A DNA stretch of 64,000 nucleotides from Roseovarius litoreus (GCF_900142765.1 NZ_FRCB01000001.1:372001-436000); one strand, 5' to 3'; positions 8,637 through 17,457 are shown, numbered from the stretch's first letter. The notes: a model not told the origin generated them from the letters alone. Made by a program: numbers and translations.

Positions 8637-10046
8637 ATGAACGCGCATCAAGACATCACCGCCGTGGACCGCATCATGGATCGCGCCCGCGCCGCCCAGG
8701 CCGCCTTCGAGGACGGCGCCACCCAGGACCGCTATGACCGCGCCGCACAGGCCGCCGCATGGGCGATCATGGAGCCCGGCCGCAACCGCGCCCTGGCGGA
8801 ACTGTCGGTCAAGACCACGGGTCTGGGCAATGTGCCCGACAAGATCACCAAGAACCATCGCAAGACGCTTGGCCTGATGCGCGATATCGCCACCGCCAAA
8901 ACCCATGGCATCGTCTCCGACGATCCCGCCACCGGCATCACCGAGATCGCCCGCCCCATCGGGGTGATCGGCGCCGTGGTGCCCTCGACCAATCCGGCCG
9001 CGACCCCGGCCAACAACATCATCAACGCCCTGAAATGCGGCAACGCCATCGTGCTGTCGCCCTCGCCCAAGGGCATCGCCGCCTGCGAGATGCTTCTCGG
9101 CTTCATCCATGCCGAATTCGACAAGATCGGGCTGGATCATGACCTCGTGCAGATGGTCCCGCCCCCAGGCTCCAAGGAAAAAACCCAGCGGATGCTCGAG
9201 CAATCCGATCTGGTGGTCGTGACCGGCAGCCAGGACAATGTGCGCCGCGCCTATACCTGCGGCACCCCCGCGATCGGCGTGGGCGCGGGCAACGTCACCG
9301 TGATCGTAGACGACACCGCCGATCTCGACGCCGCCGCGCAAAAGATCGCCGCCTCCAAGACCTTCGACAACGCCACCTCCTGTTCGTCGGAAAACGCTCT
9401 GGTCGTGGTGGACGCGATCTATGACGCCTTTGTCGCCGCAATGGCCCGGCAAGGCGGCGCGCTGATCCCCGAAAGCGGCGAGGCGCAGATCGTCGAGCGG
9501 CTCTGGCCCGACGGCAAGCTCAATCGCTCCGTCATCGCTCAGGACGCCGACGTGATGATCGACGCGCTTGGCCTGACCGGGCAGGTGCCCGCCGATACTC
9601 AATTCATCGCCGTCGAAACCAGGGGCATCGGCCCGGACCACCCCCTGTCGGGCGAAAAGCTCAGCCGTGTGGTCGCGCTCTATCGCGCCGCCGATTTCTC
9701 GGACGCCGCCGAAATCGCCAGCCGCATCCTCGAACATCAGGGCGCCGGCCATTCCATCGGCCTGCACAGCGCCGATGAAAACCGCGCGCTCCATCTGGGC
9801 GAGACGATCCCCACCTGCCGGGTCATCGTCAATCAGGCGCATTGCTTCGCCACCGGCGGCGCCTTCAACAACGGCATGCCCTTTTCGCTGTCGATGGGCT
9901 GCGGAAGCTGGGGCGGCAACTCCATCGACGACAATCTGAACTGGCGGCATTTCATGCAGACCACCAAGATCGTCCGCGAAATCCCCCCTGTCGAACCCTC
10001 GGTCGAAGAGATCTTTGCCGATTACTGGGCGGATGCGGGAAAATGA
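8637..10046 (+). CDS. sauS: Acylating aldehyde dehydrogenase, probably sulfoacetaldehyde dehydrogenase (SauS-like)
   Basis: A 469-residue CoA-acylating aldehyde dehydrogenase. In the sulfoacetate pathway of Cupriavidus necator, SauS interconverts sulfoacetyl-CoA and sulfoacetaldehyde with NADP(H). The protein has the acylating-ALDH core: VVPSTNPAATPANNI, the nucleotide loop VTGSQDNVRRAY, and catalytic Cys249 in FDNATSCSSEN. It ends with the family GCGSWGGNS block. The ATG at 8637 follows an AAGGAAAG site. The gene is coupled to a ligase through an ATGA overlap and sits behind a TTT carrier. An acylating dehydrogenase beside an AMP-forming ligase argues for reduction of an activated carboxylate. 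The exact substrate is inferred from resemblance and context; another short acid is possible. Confidence 0.75.
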   Translation: MNAHQDITAVDRIMDRARAAQAAFEDGATQDRYDRAAQAAAWAIMEPGRNRALAELSVKTTGLGNVPDKITKNHRKTLGLMRDIATAKTHGIVSDDPATGITEIARPIGVIGAVVPSTNPAATPANNIINALKCGNAIVLSPSPKGIAACEMLLGFIHAEFDKIGLDHDLVQMVPPPGSKEKTQRMLEQSDLVVVTGSQDNVRRAYTCGTPAIGVGAGNVTVIVDDTADLDAAAQKIAASKTFDNATSCSSENALVVVDAIYDAFVAAMARQGGALIPESGEAQIVERLWPDGKLNRSVIAQDADVMIDALGLTGQVPADTQFIAVETRGIGPDHPLSGEKLSRVVALYRAADFSDAAEIASRILEHQGAGHSIGLHSADENRALHLGETIPTCRVIVNQAHCFATGGAFNNGMPFSLSMGCGSWGGNSIDDNLNWRHFMQTTKIVREIPPVEPSVEEIFADYWADAGK

Positions 10047-11551
10047 TCCTGTCGCGTACCGTCCCGCCCGCCGGCACGGTCCGAGACTGGATCGACGCCC
10101 GCGCAAAAACAGGCGGCACCGCCTTCGTCTTTCCCGAAACCGGCGACACGCTCGACTGGCCGACGCTGCGCGCCACCGCCCACCGGATTGCCGGTCTGCT
10201 GCTCTCGAGCGGCGCGCAGAAGGGCGAAAGCATCGCCATCGTGATGCCCAATGGCCGCCCCGCGATCGAGGCGCTCTACGGTACGCTGGTCGGAGGATTC
10301 CGCGCCACGATGATCAACCTCGCCGCAGGGCGCGATGCCATCGCCTATGCGCTCGACCATTCCGAAGCGCGCTTCGCCTTCGTCGATGACAGCGCCCTCG
10401 AGCTTTTCACCGAGGCCGCACAAGGCCTCCCGGTGACCCGGCTCACCCCGGCCGATGCCCCCGATACGTCCCCCGACACCGCCCCGGACCTGCCGCCGCT
10501 GTCGCCCTCGGATCATGCTCTGCTGATGTACACCTCGGGCACCACAGGACGGCCCAAAGGCGTTGTCCATACCCATGCCAGCCTTCTGGCGGGCGGCTGG
10601 ACGCCATCGATCGCGCATGATCTCTCGCCGGATGATCGGGGGCTTTGCGTGCTGCCCATCTACCATATCAACGGGCTGTGCGTGTCGGTGATGGGATCGC
10701 TGGTGTCCGGCGGCTCGCTGGCGCTGTGCTCGCGGTTCTCGGCCAGCCGCTTCTGGGATTGGGCCGAACAGTCGAAAGCCACTTGGTTTTCCGTTGTGCC
10801 GACGATCATTTCGCACCTGCTGCATTCCGACATCGACCCGCCCGCTTCGGTCAAGACGCGCCTGCGCTTCGGGCGTTCGGCCTCGTCTCCTCTGGCCCCG
10901 GATGTGCAGACCGCGTTCGAGACCCGCTTCGATGTGCCCATCGTGGAAACCATGGGCCTCACGGAAACCGCCGCGCAAATCCTGTCGAACCCGCTGCCTC
11001 CCGGCGTGCGCAAGATCGGCTCTCCGGGCATCGCTTTCGGCAACGAGGCGGCGATCCTCGGCCCTGATCTGCAGCCTATCGCCCCCGGTCAGGAAGGCGA
11101 GATCGCGGTGCGCGGGCCAAACGTCATGCTCGAATATCTCAAGAACCCGCAAGCCACCGCCGAGACCTTCACCCCCGATGGCTGGCTGCGCACCGGCGAT
11201 CTGGGGCGGCAGGACAAGGATGGCTATTTCTTCGTCACCGGTCGCCTCAAGGAGCTGATCATCAAGGGCGGCGAAAACATCGCCCCACGCGAAGTCGACG
11301 AGGCGCTCTATTCCCATCCCGACATCATCGAGGCCGCCGCCTTCGCGCGCCCCTGTGACCGCTATGGCGAACGCGTCGAAGCGGCGGTCGCGATCCGTCA
11401 GGGCTCAACCCTCTCCGAGACCGATCTGATCGCGATCTGCACCAGCAAGCTGGGGGGCTTCAAATCCCCCGACCGGGTGCATTTCCTGCCGGAACTGCCC
11501 AAGGGACCCTCGGGCAAGATCCAGCGCCGCAAACTCTGCGAGATCCTCTGA
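10043..11551 (+). CDS. sauT: AMP-forming acyl-CoA ligase, probably sulfoacetate-CoA ligase (SauT-like)
   Basis: A 502-residue ANL-superfamily ligase that would activate the imported acid with ATP and CoA. Visible motifs are the phosphate loop MYTSGTTGRPKGVVH (about residues 162-176), the A5-type METMGLTETAA region, the hinge GWLRTGDLGRQDKDGYF (about 378-394), GGENIAPREVDE, and the adenylation lysine K492 in GPSGKIQRRK. All catalytic positions are intact. Its start overlaps the stop of the dehydrogenase gene (ATGA). Partnered with an acylating dehydrogenase and TTT carrier, it fits SauT of the sulfoacetate route. Xsc and Pta, needed to finish that route, are not in this window. Confidence 0.75.
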   Translation: MILSRTVPPAGTVRDWIDARAKTGGTAFVFPETGDTLDWPTLRATAHRIAGLLLSSGAQKGESIAIVMPNGRPAIEALYGTLVGGFRATMINLAAGRDAIAYALDHSEARFAFVDDSALELFTEAAQGLPVTRLTPADAPDTSPDTAPDLPPLSPSDHALLMYTSGTTGRPKGVVHTHASLLAGGWTPSIAHDLSPDDRGLCVLPIYHINGLCVSVMGSLVSGGSLALCSRFSASRFWDWAEQSKATWFSVVPTIISHLLHSDIDPPASVKTRLRFGRSASSPLAPDVQTAFETRFDVPIVETMGLTETAAQILSNPLPPGVRKIGSPGIAFGNEAAILGPDLQPIAPGQEGEIAVRGPNVMLEYLKNPQATAETFTPDGWLRTGDLGRQDKDGYFFVTGRLKELIIKGGENIAPREVDEALYSHPDIIEAAAFARPCDRYGERVEAAVAIRQGSTLSETDLIAICTSKLGGFKSPDRVHFLPELPKGPSGKIQRRKLCEIL

Positions 11552-11577
11552 CAGGGCTTGCGTGTACCCGACCCGAC

Positions 11578-11602
11578 CGGGCCTGCATTCCGCGCAGGCC
11601 CG
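11578..11602 (+). terminator. Stem-loop after the sauST-like operon
   Basis: CGGGCCTGC (11578-11586) pairs with GCAGGCCCG (11594-11602) around a 7-nt loop, starting 27 nt after the ligase stop codon. A second GC-rich fold (GCCCGCTTCGGGC) overlaps its 3' arm. No T-run is present. Confidence 0.55.
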
Positions 11603-11659
11603 CTTCGGGCCGCGCGATGCGTTAACCACTGATCGTCCAGCGCTTCGGACCGATCCCGC

Positions 11660-11697
11660 ACCGACGCGATACCGACGTTATACCGACGTGATACCGA
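11660..11697. repeat. Three and a half 11-bp tandem repeats upstream of murJ
   Basis: The units are ACCGACGCGAT, ACCGACGTTAT and ACCGACGTGAT, followed by a partial ACCGA. The 11-bp period is one helical turn, as expected for a protein binding cooperatively on one face of the DNA. A nearly identical array lies at 49249-49286 before gpmI, at almost the same distance from the start codon (129 versus 126 nt). See the findings. Confidence 0.85.
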
Positions 11698-11725
11698 ACC
11701 GGCTTTTTACTGCCTTTTCAGGCGA

Positions 11726-11740
11726 TTAACCCTGATTCGC
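11726..11740. promoter_or_regulatory. Conserved TTAACCCTGATTCGC motif upstream of murJ
   Basis: This 15-mer recurs with a single base deletion at 49316-49329 upstream of gpmI, each time about 30 nt after the 11-bp repeats and about 100 nt before the start codon. It holds a TTAAC half-site of the CtrA type and a GATTC (GANTC) CcrM methylation site. Whether it is a promoter element or a regulator site is unknown. Confidence 0.45.
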
Positions 11741-11826
11741 CCGTCTGCGCCGCGTCTCCCCCCTTCCCCCCCTTCCTGCGATGGGCTACTCCTTGCCCCA
11801 CCCGCCCCAACCCGAGGCCAGCCATC

Positions 11827-13365
11827 ATGAAACCCGTCCGCCTGCTTTCCGGTGTCCTGACCGTCAGCGGCTGGACCCTTCTGAGCCGGGTTCTGGGCTT
11901 CGTGCGCGACGTGCTGATCGCAAACTATCTCGGCCCCGGCGCGGTGATGGATGCATTCGTCGCCGCCTTCCGCCTGCCCAACATGTTCCGCCGCTTCTTT
12001 GCCGAAGGCGCCTTCAACGCGGCGTTTGTTCCAATGTTTTCAAAGAAGTACGAAGGCCACGAAGATCACGAGCATTTCGCCTCACAGGCTATGTCGGGGC
12101 TTGCCCTGATCCTGTTGACGCTCACCGGGCTGTCGATGATCTTCATGCCCGCGCTGGTCTGGGCCACCGCCGAGGGCTTTGCCGGCGACGCGCGCTTCGA
12201 TCTCACGGTCGAGTTCGGGCGCATCGTCTTTCCCTATATCCTGTTCATCTCTCTCGCCGCCCTGTTCTCGGGCGTGCTCAACGCCGCAGGCCGCTTTGCC
12301 GCCGCCGCCGCGGCACCCGTGCTGCTGAACGTGATGCTGGTGGCGGCCATGGTTGTCGCAGCTCAAACCGGTGGCGCCGTCGCGCAAGCCCTTGTTTGGA
12401 CTATACCTTTTGCCGGCATAGCACAGCTTGCACTGGTCTGGAACGCCGCCCGCCGCGCCGGGTTCCGCATCCTGCCGACCCGCCCCAGATGGACGCCCGA
12501 CATGGCCCGCCTTGTCCGGATCGCCATCCCGGCAGCCCTTGCCGGCGGGGTCATGCAGGTCAATCTTCTCGTGGGCCAGCAGGTCGCCTCGAACTATGAC
12601 AAGGCGGTCAGCTGGCTCTATTCCGCGGACCGGCTCTATCAGCTGCCGCTTGGCGTGGTGGGGATCGCCGTGGGCATCGTGCTGCTCCCCGATCTGTCGC
12701 GCCGTCTCAAGGTCGATGACCAGTCCGGCGCGCGCGAAGCGTATTCCCGCGCGGCCGAAATTTCCCTCGCACTTACAGTGCCTTGCGCGGTCGCCCTTGT
12801 CGCTGTGCCGCTGCCTCTTGTCTCGGTGCTGTTCGAGCGTGGCGCCTTCACAACCGACGACACAGCCGCCACCGCACTTGCCGTGGCGATCTACGGGCTG
12901 GGGCTTCCGGCCTTCGTTCTGCAAAAGATCCTGCAACCGCTTTTCTTCGCCCGCGAAGACACCAAAAGCCCTTTCCGCTATGCCGTTGTGGCCATGATCG
13001 TGAACGCGGCTCTCGCCGTTGGCCTTGCCTTCGTGATCGGCTGGATCGCGGCGGCCATCGCCACCACGATCGCCGGCTGGGTCATGGTCTGGCTGCTCTT
13101 TCGCGGTGCGCGCCCCTTTGGCGACGTGGCCCGCGTCGACGACCGTTTCCGCCGCCGCGTCTGGCGCATCGGGCTGGCATCGGTCGCGATGGGCGCTGTG
13201 ATCTGGGGGGTGAACCTGCTTCTATTGCCGATGTTCGGCATGTCGGGTTTGCGCTGGATCGCCCTTGTTTTCATGATCCTCGCAGGGATCATCAGCTATT
13301 TCGGCATCGGCCACCTGATCGGCGCCTTCCGCCTGTCCGAGTTCCGGCAAGCGTTCCGCCGCTGA
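11827..13365 (+). CDS. murJ: Lipid II flippase MurJ
   Basis: MurJ (MviN) flips the peptidoglycan precursor lipid II across the inner membrane. The 512-residue protein has the MOP-exporter layout of about 14 membrane segments and the family signatures SRVLGFVRDVLIANYLGPG near the N-terminus, then FRLPNMFRRFFAEGAFNAAF. The conserved arginines of these motifs are present. The ATG at 11827 fits the family N-terminus. It stands alone after a 275-nt leader containing the 11-bp repeat module shared with the gpmI-envC-ctpA operon, and converges with the rhomboid gene with only 4 nt between stops. Confidence 0.96.
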   Translation: MKPVRLLSGVLTVSGWTLLSRVLGFVRDVLIANYLGPGAVMDAFVAAFRLPNMFRRFFAEGAFNAAFVPMFSKKYEGHEDHEHFASQAMSGLALILLTLTGLSMIFMPALVWATAEGFAGDARFDLTVEFGRIVFPYILFISLAALFSGVLNAAGRFAAAAAAPVLLNVMLVAAMVVAAQTGGAVAQALVWTIPFAGIAQLALVWNAARRAGFRILPTRPRWTPDMARLVRIAIPAALAGGVMQVNLLVGQQVASNYDKAVSWLYSADRLYQLPLGVVGIAVGIVLLPDLSRRLKVDDQSGAREAYSRAAEISLALTVPCAVALVAVPLPLVSVLFERGAFTTDDTAATALAVAIYGLGLPAFVLQKILQPLFFAREDTKSPFRYAVVAMIVNAALAVGLAFVIGWIAAAIATTIAGWVMVWLLFRGARPFGDVARVDDRFRRRVWRIGLASVAMGAVIWGVNLLLLPMFGMSGLRWIALVFMILAGIISYFGIGHLIGAFRLSEFRQAFRR

Positions 13366-13369
13366 GCGT

Positions 13370-14056
13370 TCAGCGATGCCTGATCTTGGCGCGGATCTTG
13401 GCCCAGCCCCCCGGCGCCAGGAAAAACGACAGCACGAAGCCTGACGCGAACCCCGCAACATCGGCGACCCAGGTGCTGTTCGCACCGAACAGCAAACCGA
13501 ACACCAGCTGCAACGCCATCAGCAGCCCGATCAGGGTAAAGGCCCGGTATTGCTTGGCCCCCATCTGCCCCAGCTTCAGCCACATCAGGTAAGTGAACCC
13601 GCCGATCAGCCCATAAACCCCCGGAAACGTCCCCATGAGCCAGGGCCGCTCGGGTCCGACAAACCCGAACACAAGCGCCCCCACCACGGCGGACGCTACG
13701 AACAACACCAGCGTCGCCCATTGCGCGAACACCTCGGCCACGAATTTGCCAAGCGCCAGCAGCATCACACCGCCAATAAGCGCATGGGTAAACGAGCCGT
13801 GGATGAAAATATACGTCCCAAACCGCTTGAGATGCTCCATCGGCCACAGGCCTTGCTGCCGCATCCAGGCAAAGACCTCGGCATTGAAGCCGTAATCCTG
13901 AATCGCTGCCTGCCGCCAGCCGACAGCCTCCGGCCCTCCCAGAATCCCGCGCGCGCCCAGTGAGAACATCGCCTCAAGCCCGACAATCACCAGGAAAAGC
14001 GCAACGATGACGGGCGGCAAGGGATTTACGGGGTGATCATGCGGGGCGCTGCTCAT
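13370..14056 (-). CDS. Rhomboid-family membrane protein lacking the catalytic dyad (pseudoprotease)
   Basis: A 228-residue polytopic protein of the rhomboid family, which normally cleaves substrates within the membrane. The oxyanion-side HGSFTH (residues 86-91) is kept, but the active-site block reads [13 protein letters not shown] (141-153), where the GxSG serine aligns with Phe144, and the last-helix histidine aligns with Asp199 in [11 protein letters not shown]. Both catalytic residues are thus lost, so it should be inactive as a protease. The start at 14056 follows an AAGGAT ribosome site; the open frame extends 20 codons further. It is divergent from trpS. A role in binding or trafficking membrane proteins is only an analogy with eukaryotic iRhoms and Derlins. 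Confidence 0.8.
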   Translation of the reverse strand: MSSAPHDHPVNPLPPVIVALFLVIVGLEAMFSLGARGILGGPEAVGWRQAAIQDYGFNAEVFAWMRQQGLWPMEHLKRFGTYIFIHGSFTHALIGGVMLLALGKFVAEVFAQWATLVLFVASAVVGALVFGFVGPERPWLMGTFPGVYGLIGGFTYLMWLKLGQMGAKQYRAFTLIGLLMALQLVFGLLFGANSTWVADVAGFASGFVLSFFLAPGGWAKIRAKIRHR

Positions 14057-14130
14057 GCCGGGTATCCTTGACGGGGCTTTGGCCCATGGGTAAGCGAGGC
14101 AGGCACAGAAATCCACAACGGAGATCAGCC

Positions 14131-15156
14131 ATGGCCGAGGCGGCCTTCACCCCGCGTGTCTTTTCGGGCATCCAGCCTTCGGGCAACCTCACGCTTGGCA
14201 ATTACCTCGGCGCGCTCAAGCGGTTCGCCAACAGCCAGAACGAGGGGATCGAGTCGATCTTCTGCATGGTCGATCTGCACGCCATCACCGTATGGCAGGA
14301 CCCTGAGAAACTGCGCCATGCCACAAGGGAACTGGCCGCCGGCTTCATCGCCTCGGGGCTGGATCCGCAGAAATCCATCCTGTTCAACCAGTCGCAAGTG
14401 CCCGAGCACACCCAGATGGCATGGGTCTTCAACTGCGTCGCACGCATGGGCTGGATGAAGCGCATGACGCAATTCAAGGACAAGGCCGGCAAGAACGCCG
14501 AGCAGGCCAGCCTTGGTCTTTTCGGTTACCCTGCGCTGATGGCCGCCGATATCCTTGTCTATCACGCAACCCATGTCCCGGTGGGCGAGGATCAGAAACA
14601 GCATCTGGAACTGACCCAGGAAATCGGCCGCAAGTTCAATCACGACTACGGTGTGGCATTCTTTCCCGAAACCCAGCCGGTGATCGAAGGGGCAGCCACC
14701 CGCGTCATGAGCCTGCGCGACGGCACCAAGAAAATGTCGAAATCCGACCCTTCGGACATGAGCCGCATCAACCTGACCGACGATGCCGACACGATCGCCA
14801 GGAAGATCCGCAAGGCCAAGACCGATCCCGAGCCGTTGCCCTCCGACGCCGAGGGGCTGGAAGATCGGCCCGAGGCCCGCAACCTCGTGAATATCTACGC
14901 CGCCCTGTCGGATCAAAGCGTCGCGGATGTGATGCGTGAGGTGGGCGGCAAACCGTTTTCCGAGTTCAAGCCGATGCTCGCCGATCTTGCGGTCGACAGG
15001 ATCGCGCCGATCTCGGATGAAATGGCCCGACTTATGAAGGATGTGTCGGAAATCGACCGCATTCTGACCGATGGCGCCGCGCGCGCCCGTGCGATTGCCC
15101 ACCCGATCCTCCAGCAAACCTATCAGATCATGGGAATGGTCGGCGCGATGCCCTGA
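14131..15156 (+). CDS. trpS: Tryptophanyl-tRNA synthetase
   Basis: TrpS charges tRNA-Trp with tryptophan. The 341-residue class I synthetase shows the HIGH-equivalent [12 protein letters not shown] near residue 18 and the KMSKS loop in [13 protein letters not shown]. Length and motif order are normal for bacterial TrpS. The start at 14131 follows a GGAGAT site; an upstream in-frame ATG at 14068 would overlap the divergent rhomboid leader and adds basic residues not seen in the family. Confidence 0.97.
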   Translation: MAEAAFTPRVFSGIQPSGNLTLGNYLGALKRFANSQNEGIESIFCMVDLHAITVWQDPEKLRHATRELAAGFIASGLDPQKSILFNQSQVPEHTQMAWVFNCVARMGWMKRMTQFKDKAGKNAEQASLGLFGYPALMAADILVYHATHVPVGEDQKQHLELTQEIGRKFNHDYGVAFFPETQPVIEGAATRVMSLRDGTKKMSKSDPSDMSRINLTDDADTIARKIRKAKTDPEPLPSDAEGLEDRPEARNLVNIYAALSDQSVADVMREVGGKPFSEFKPMLADLAVDRIAPISDEMARLMKDVSEIDRILTDGAARARAIAHPILQQTYQIMGMVGAMP

Positions 15157-15207
15157 AGATCGCCTCTTCTGCGCATGCCTCGCGGCGCCCGAAAAAAGGA
15201 GACACCG

Positions 15208-15789
15208 ATGCGCAAGCTGCAGACACAAGGCGTGCACCATATCACGCTGACCGGCGCCGACAGGCAGACCTCGATCGATTTCTGGGAGGGTGTTCTGGGA
15301 ATGCCCTTCATCTTCGATCAACCCAATCTCGATGACCCTGACGAGGGCCATCTCTATTTCGATCCCGGTGACGGGCGGCTGATCACCATTTTCACCAACG
15401 AGACTCGCAAACCCGTTCACACCCGCACGCCGACGGACCCGGGCTGCGTGCATCATGTCGCCTTCAACGTGAGCCACGCGACATTCTCCCAGGTGGTCGA
15501 ACGCCTGAACGAGCGTGGTATCGGCCATTCCGGTCCCAAGGATCGCGGGTTCATGGACTCGATCTATTTCAAGGATCCGCTCGGGCTTCTGATCGAACTG
15601 GCCTGCTATCGGTTCGAGCCGCCCTTCGGCTGCTCACATGCCGATGTGATGATCGAGGCACACCGCATCCGCGTGGAACGCGGCGATTACAACATCGCGG
15701 AAATCCATCTCGCCGATGCGCTCGAACGCCTGGTGCAGCGCAGGCAGCAATCGCTGTCCGCCGACCGTGCGCCGCGCAATCCTTACTGA
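15208..15789 (+). CDS. VOC-superfamily protein (glyoxalase/dioxygenase fold)
   Basis: A 193-residue vicinal-oxygen-chelate protein. Candidate metal ligands lie in GVHHITLTGAD near the N-terminus, in CVHHVAFNVS in the second module, and the glutamate of LLIELACYRF. Two beta-alpha-beta-beta-beta modules can be traced. AAAAAGGAG precedes the ATG at 15208. The family includes glyoxalase I, ring-cleaving dioxygenases and resistance proteins, and the substrate cannot be assigned. It follows trpS by 51 nt and precedes a second, unrelated VOC gene. Confidence 0.75.
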   Translation: MRKLQTQGVHHITLTGADRQTSIDFWEGVLGMPFIFDQPNLDDPDEGHLYFDPGDGRLITIFTNETRKPVHTRTPTDPGCVHHVAFNVSHATFSQVVERLNERGIGHSGPKDRGFMDSIYFKDPLGLLIELACYRFEPPFGCSHADVMIEAHRIRVERGDYNIAEIHLADALERLVQRRQQSLSADRAPRNPY

Positions 15790-15890
15790 CCTCTCGCGCA
15801 TCACCGCACATAACCTGCCCGTTTCTGCCCAATTGCCGAAAGGCCCGTGGCGCCCCTAGCTTTGCCCCACCCTGAGCGAAAGGAGCCGCC

Positions 15891-16376
15891 ATGACCCAAC
15901 CCATCCATCCGCAGGCCAGGATCGGGCACGTGCATCTCAAGGTCGGCGATCTCGACCGGGCGATCGCGTTCTATTCCGGGGTGCTCGGCTTCACCCTTCA
16001 GCAGCGTTGGGGTGACAGCGCCGCCTTTCTCGGCGCGGGCGGCTATCACCACCATATCGGGCTGAACACCTGGGACAGTCTCGGCGGCACGGCAGCACCG
16101 CGCGGCCATACCGGCCTTTATCATACGGCCTTTCTCTATCCCGATCGCGCACAGCTCGCGGATGCCTTGCGCCGGGTGATGGCCGCCGACATCAAGATCG
16201 AGGGGGCCGCCGATCACGGCGTCAGCGAGGCGATCTATATCAGCGATCCGGACGGCAACGGGGTGGAACTCTACCACGACCGCGCGCCCAAAGACTGGCC
16301 GCGCGATGCCGCCGGCGCCCTTGTCATGACGAATGCGCCGCTCGATCTCATGGCCCTTCTGGCCGAGGCGCCGTGA
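15891..16376 (+). CDS. VOC-family protein, CatE-like N-terminal module
   Basis: A 161-residue single VOC unit resembling the N-terminal half of CatE-type catechol-2,3-dioxygenases (full length about 280 residues). It has IGHVHLKVGDLDRAIAFYSG, then GYHHHIGLNTWDS, GLYHTAFLYPD and the metal glutamate in DGNGVELYHD. The ATG follows AAAGGAG. Many bacteria carry such stand-alone units, so it is probably complete rather than broken. Function unknown; a detoxifying lyase or dioxygenase is likely by family. Confidence 0.75.
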   Translation: MTQPIHPQARIGHVHLKVGDLDRAIAFYSGVLGFTLQQRWGDSAAFLGAGGYHHHIGLNTWDSLGGTAAPRGHTGLYHTAFLYPDRAQLADALRRVMAADIKIEGAADHGVSEAIYISDPDGNGVELYHDRAPKDWPRDAAGALVMTNAPLDLMALLAEAP

Positions 16377-16378
16377 TC

Positions 16379-16430
16379 GTTTCTTCTGGCTTCAAATATC
16401 CCGGGGAGCGCGAGGGGCTGGCCCCTCGCC
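16379..16430. repeat. Dispersed Rhodobacteraceae-type repeat with terminator hairpin (copy 1)
   Basis: Begins GTTTCTTCTGGC, then AAATATCCCGGGG, then a perfect 9-bp hairpin GCGAGGGGC/GCCCCTCGC at 16410-16429. The same blocks in the same order occur on the minus strand at 29801-29887. Placement right after a stop codon suggests it serves as the 3' terminator or mRNA end for the VOC gene. Confidence 0.65.
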
Positions 16431-16511
16431 CTCGCAACACAAGCCACCCCGACCCCTCTGGACCCTGTCGCGCAACCCGCCTAACCTGCGCGCGTATATC
16501 TGGAGGGACAT

Positions 16512-17381
16512 ATGGCGGTCGGCACCAATATCCGAACCTATTTCAAAGGCGCCTGGCATGACGGGGACCTGCCGATCATGCGGGCGGCGGATCATGGCTC
16601 TTGGCTGGGGACGACGGTATTCGACGGGGCGCGCTTCGCCCATGGGCTGACGCCCGATCTCGACCGCCATTGCGCGCGGGTCAACGCATCGGCCGAGGCG
16701 CTGATGATCACCCCCACCATGGGCGCCGCAGAAATGGTCGATATCGTCCATGAAGGTCTTGGCGCCTATGCGCGCGATGAGGCCGTCTATATCCGCCCCA
16801 TGTATTGGGCGATCGAGGGCGGACCGCTCGGGGTCATGCCCAAGGATGGCGGCGAGACAGGCTTTGCCATCTGCCTCGAAGAGGTGCCGATGGCCCCGCC
16901 CGGCGCCTCGGCGCGGCTGACGCGGACACGCTTTCGCCGGCCTGTGCTGGAGGATGCCGTTGTCAACGCCAAGGCCGGCTGTCTTTATCCCAACAACGCC
17001 CGGATGATCGCGGAAGCCCGCGCCAAAGGCTTCGACAACGCGCTCGTTGCCGATGCGCTTGGCAACGTGGCCGAAACCGCCACGGCCAATGTGTTTGCGG
17101 TCAAGGACGGCGAGGTGTTCACCCCGGTGGCCAACGGCACCTTTCTGGCCGGCATCACCCGCGCGCGGCATATCGCGAACCTTCGCGCAGATGGCGTGCG
17201 TGTGCATGAAACCGTGATGAGCTTTCAGGATTTCCATGACGCGGACGAGGTGTTCTTGTCGGGCAACATGATGAAGGTCACGCCTGTGACCGCCTTCGAG
17301 GAGACAAGCTATCAGGTCGGCCCGGTGACACGCCGTGTTCTCGAGATGTATTGGGACTGGGCCGCCAGCGATGCGGCCTGA
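16512..17381 (+). CDS. Class IV aminotransferase, branched-chain amino acid aminotransferase-like
   Basis: A 289-residue PLP-dependent fold-type IV transaminase, probably moving amino groups between branched-chain amino acids and 2-oxoglutarate. The N-terminal block HGSWLGTTVFDGARF, the region of the PLP lysine in NAKAGCLYPNN, and GNVAETATANVFAVKDG (cofactor glutamate and asparagine) are all present. The family also contains D-amino acid transaminases and aminodeoxychorismate lyase, so the substrate is not settled. The ATG at 16512 follows GGAGGGACAT. It is a monocistronic gene before the FadH-like reductase. Confidence 0.82.
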   Translation: MAVGTNIRTYFKGAWHDGDLPIMRAADHGSWLGTTVFDGARFAHGLTPDLDRHCARVNASAEALMITPTMGAAEMVDIVHEGLGAYARDEAVYIRPMYWAIEGGPLGVMPKDGGETGFAICLEEVPMAPPGASARLTRTRFRRPVLEDAVVNAKAGCLYPNNARMIAEARAKGFDNALVADALGNVAETATANVFAVKDGEVFTPVANGTFLAGITRARHIANLRADGVRVHETVMSFQDFHDADEVFLSGNMMKVTPVTAFEETSYQVGPVTRRVLEMYWDWAASDAA

Positions 17382-17457
17382 CAGCGTCGGTCTGACCGCT
17401 TAACGCAGCGTTCCGGATGACAAGACGCAGCGCGCAGGTCATCCTGCCCCCGAATGA

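Noticed and set aside
15891..16376. Truncated catechol dioxygenase pseudogene
   Set aside because: The protein is half the CatE length, but single VOC modules of about 160 residues with their own stop are common, and the gene has a good ribosome site and intact ligands.
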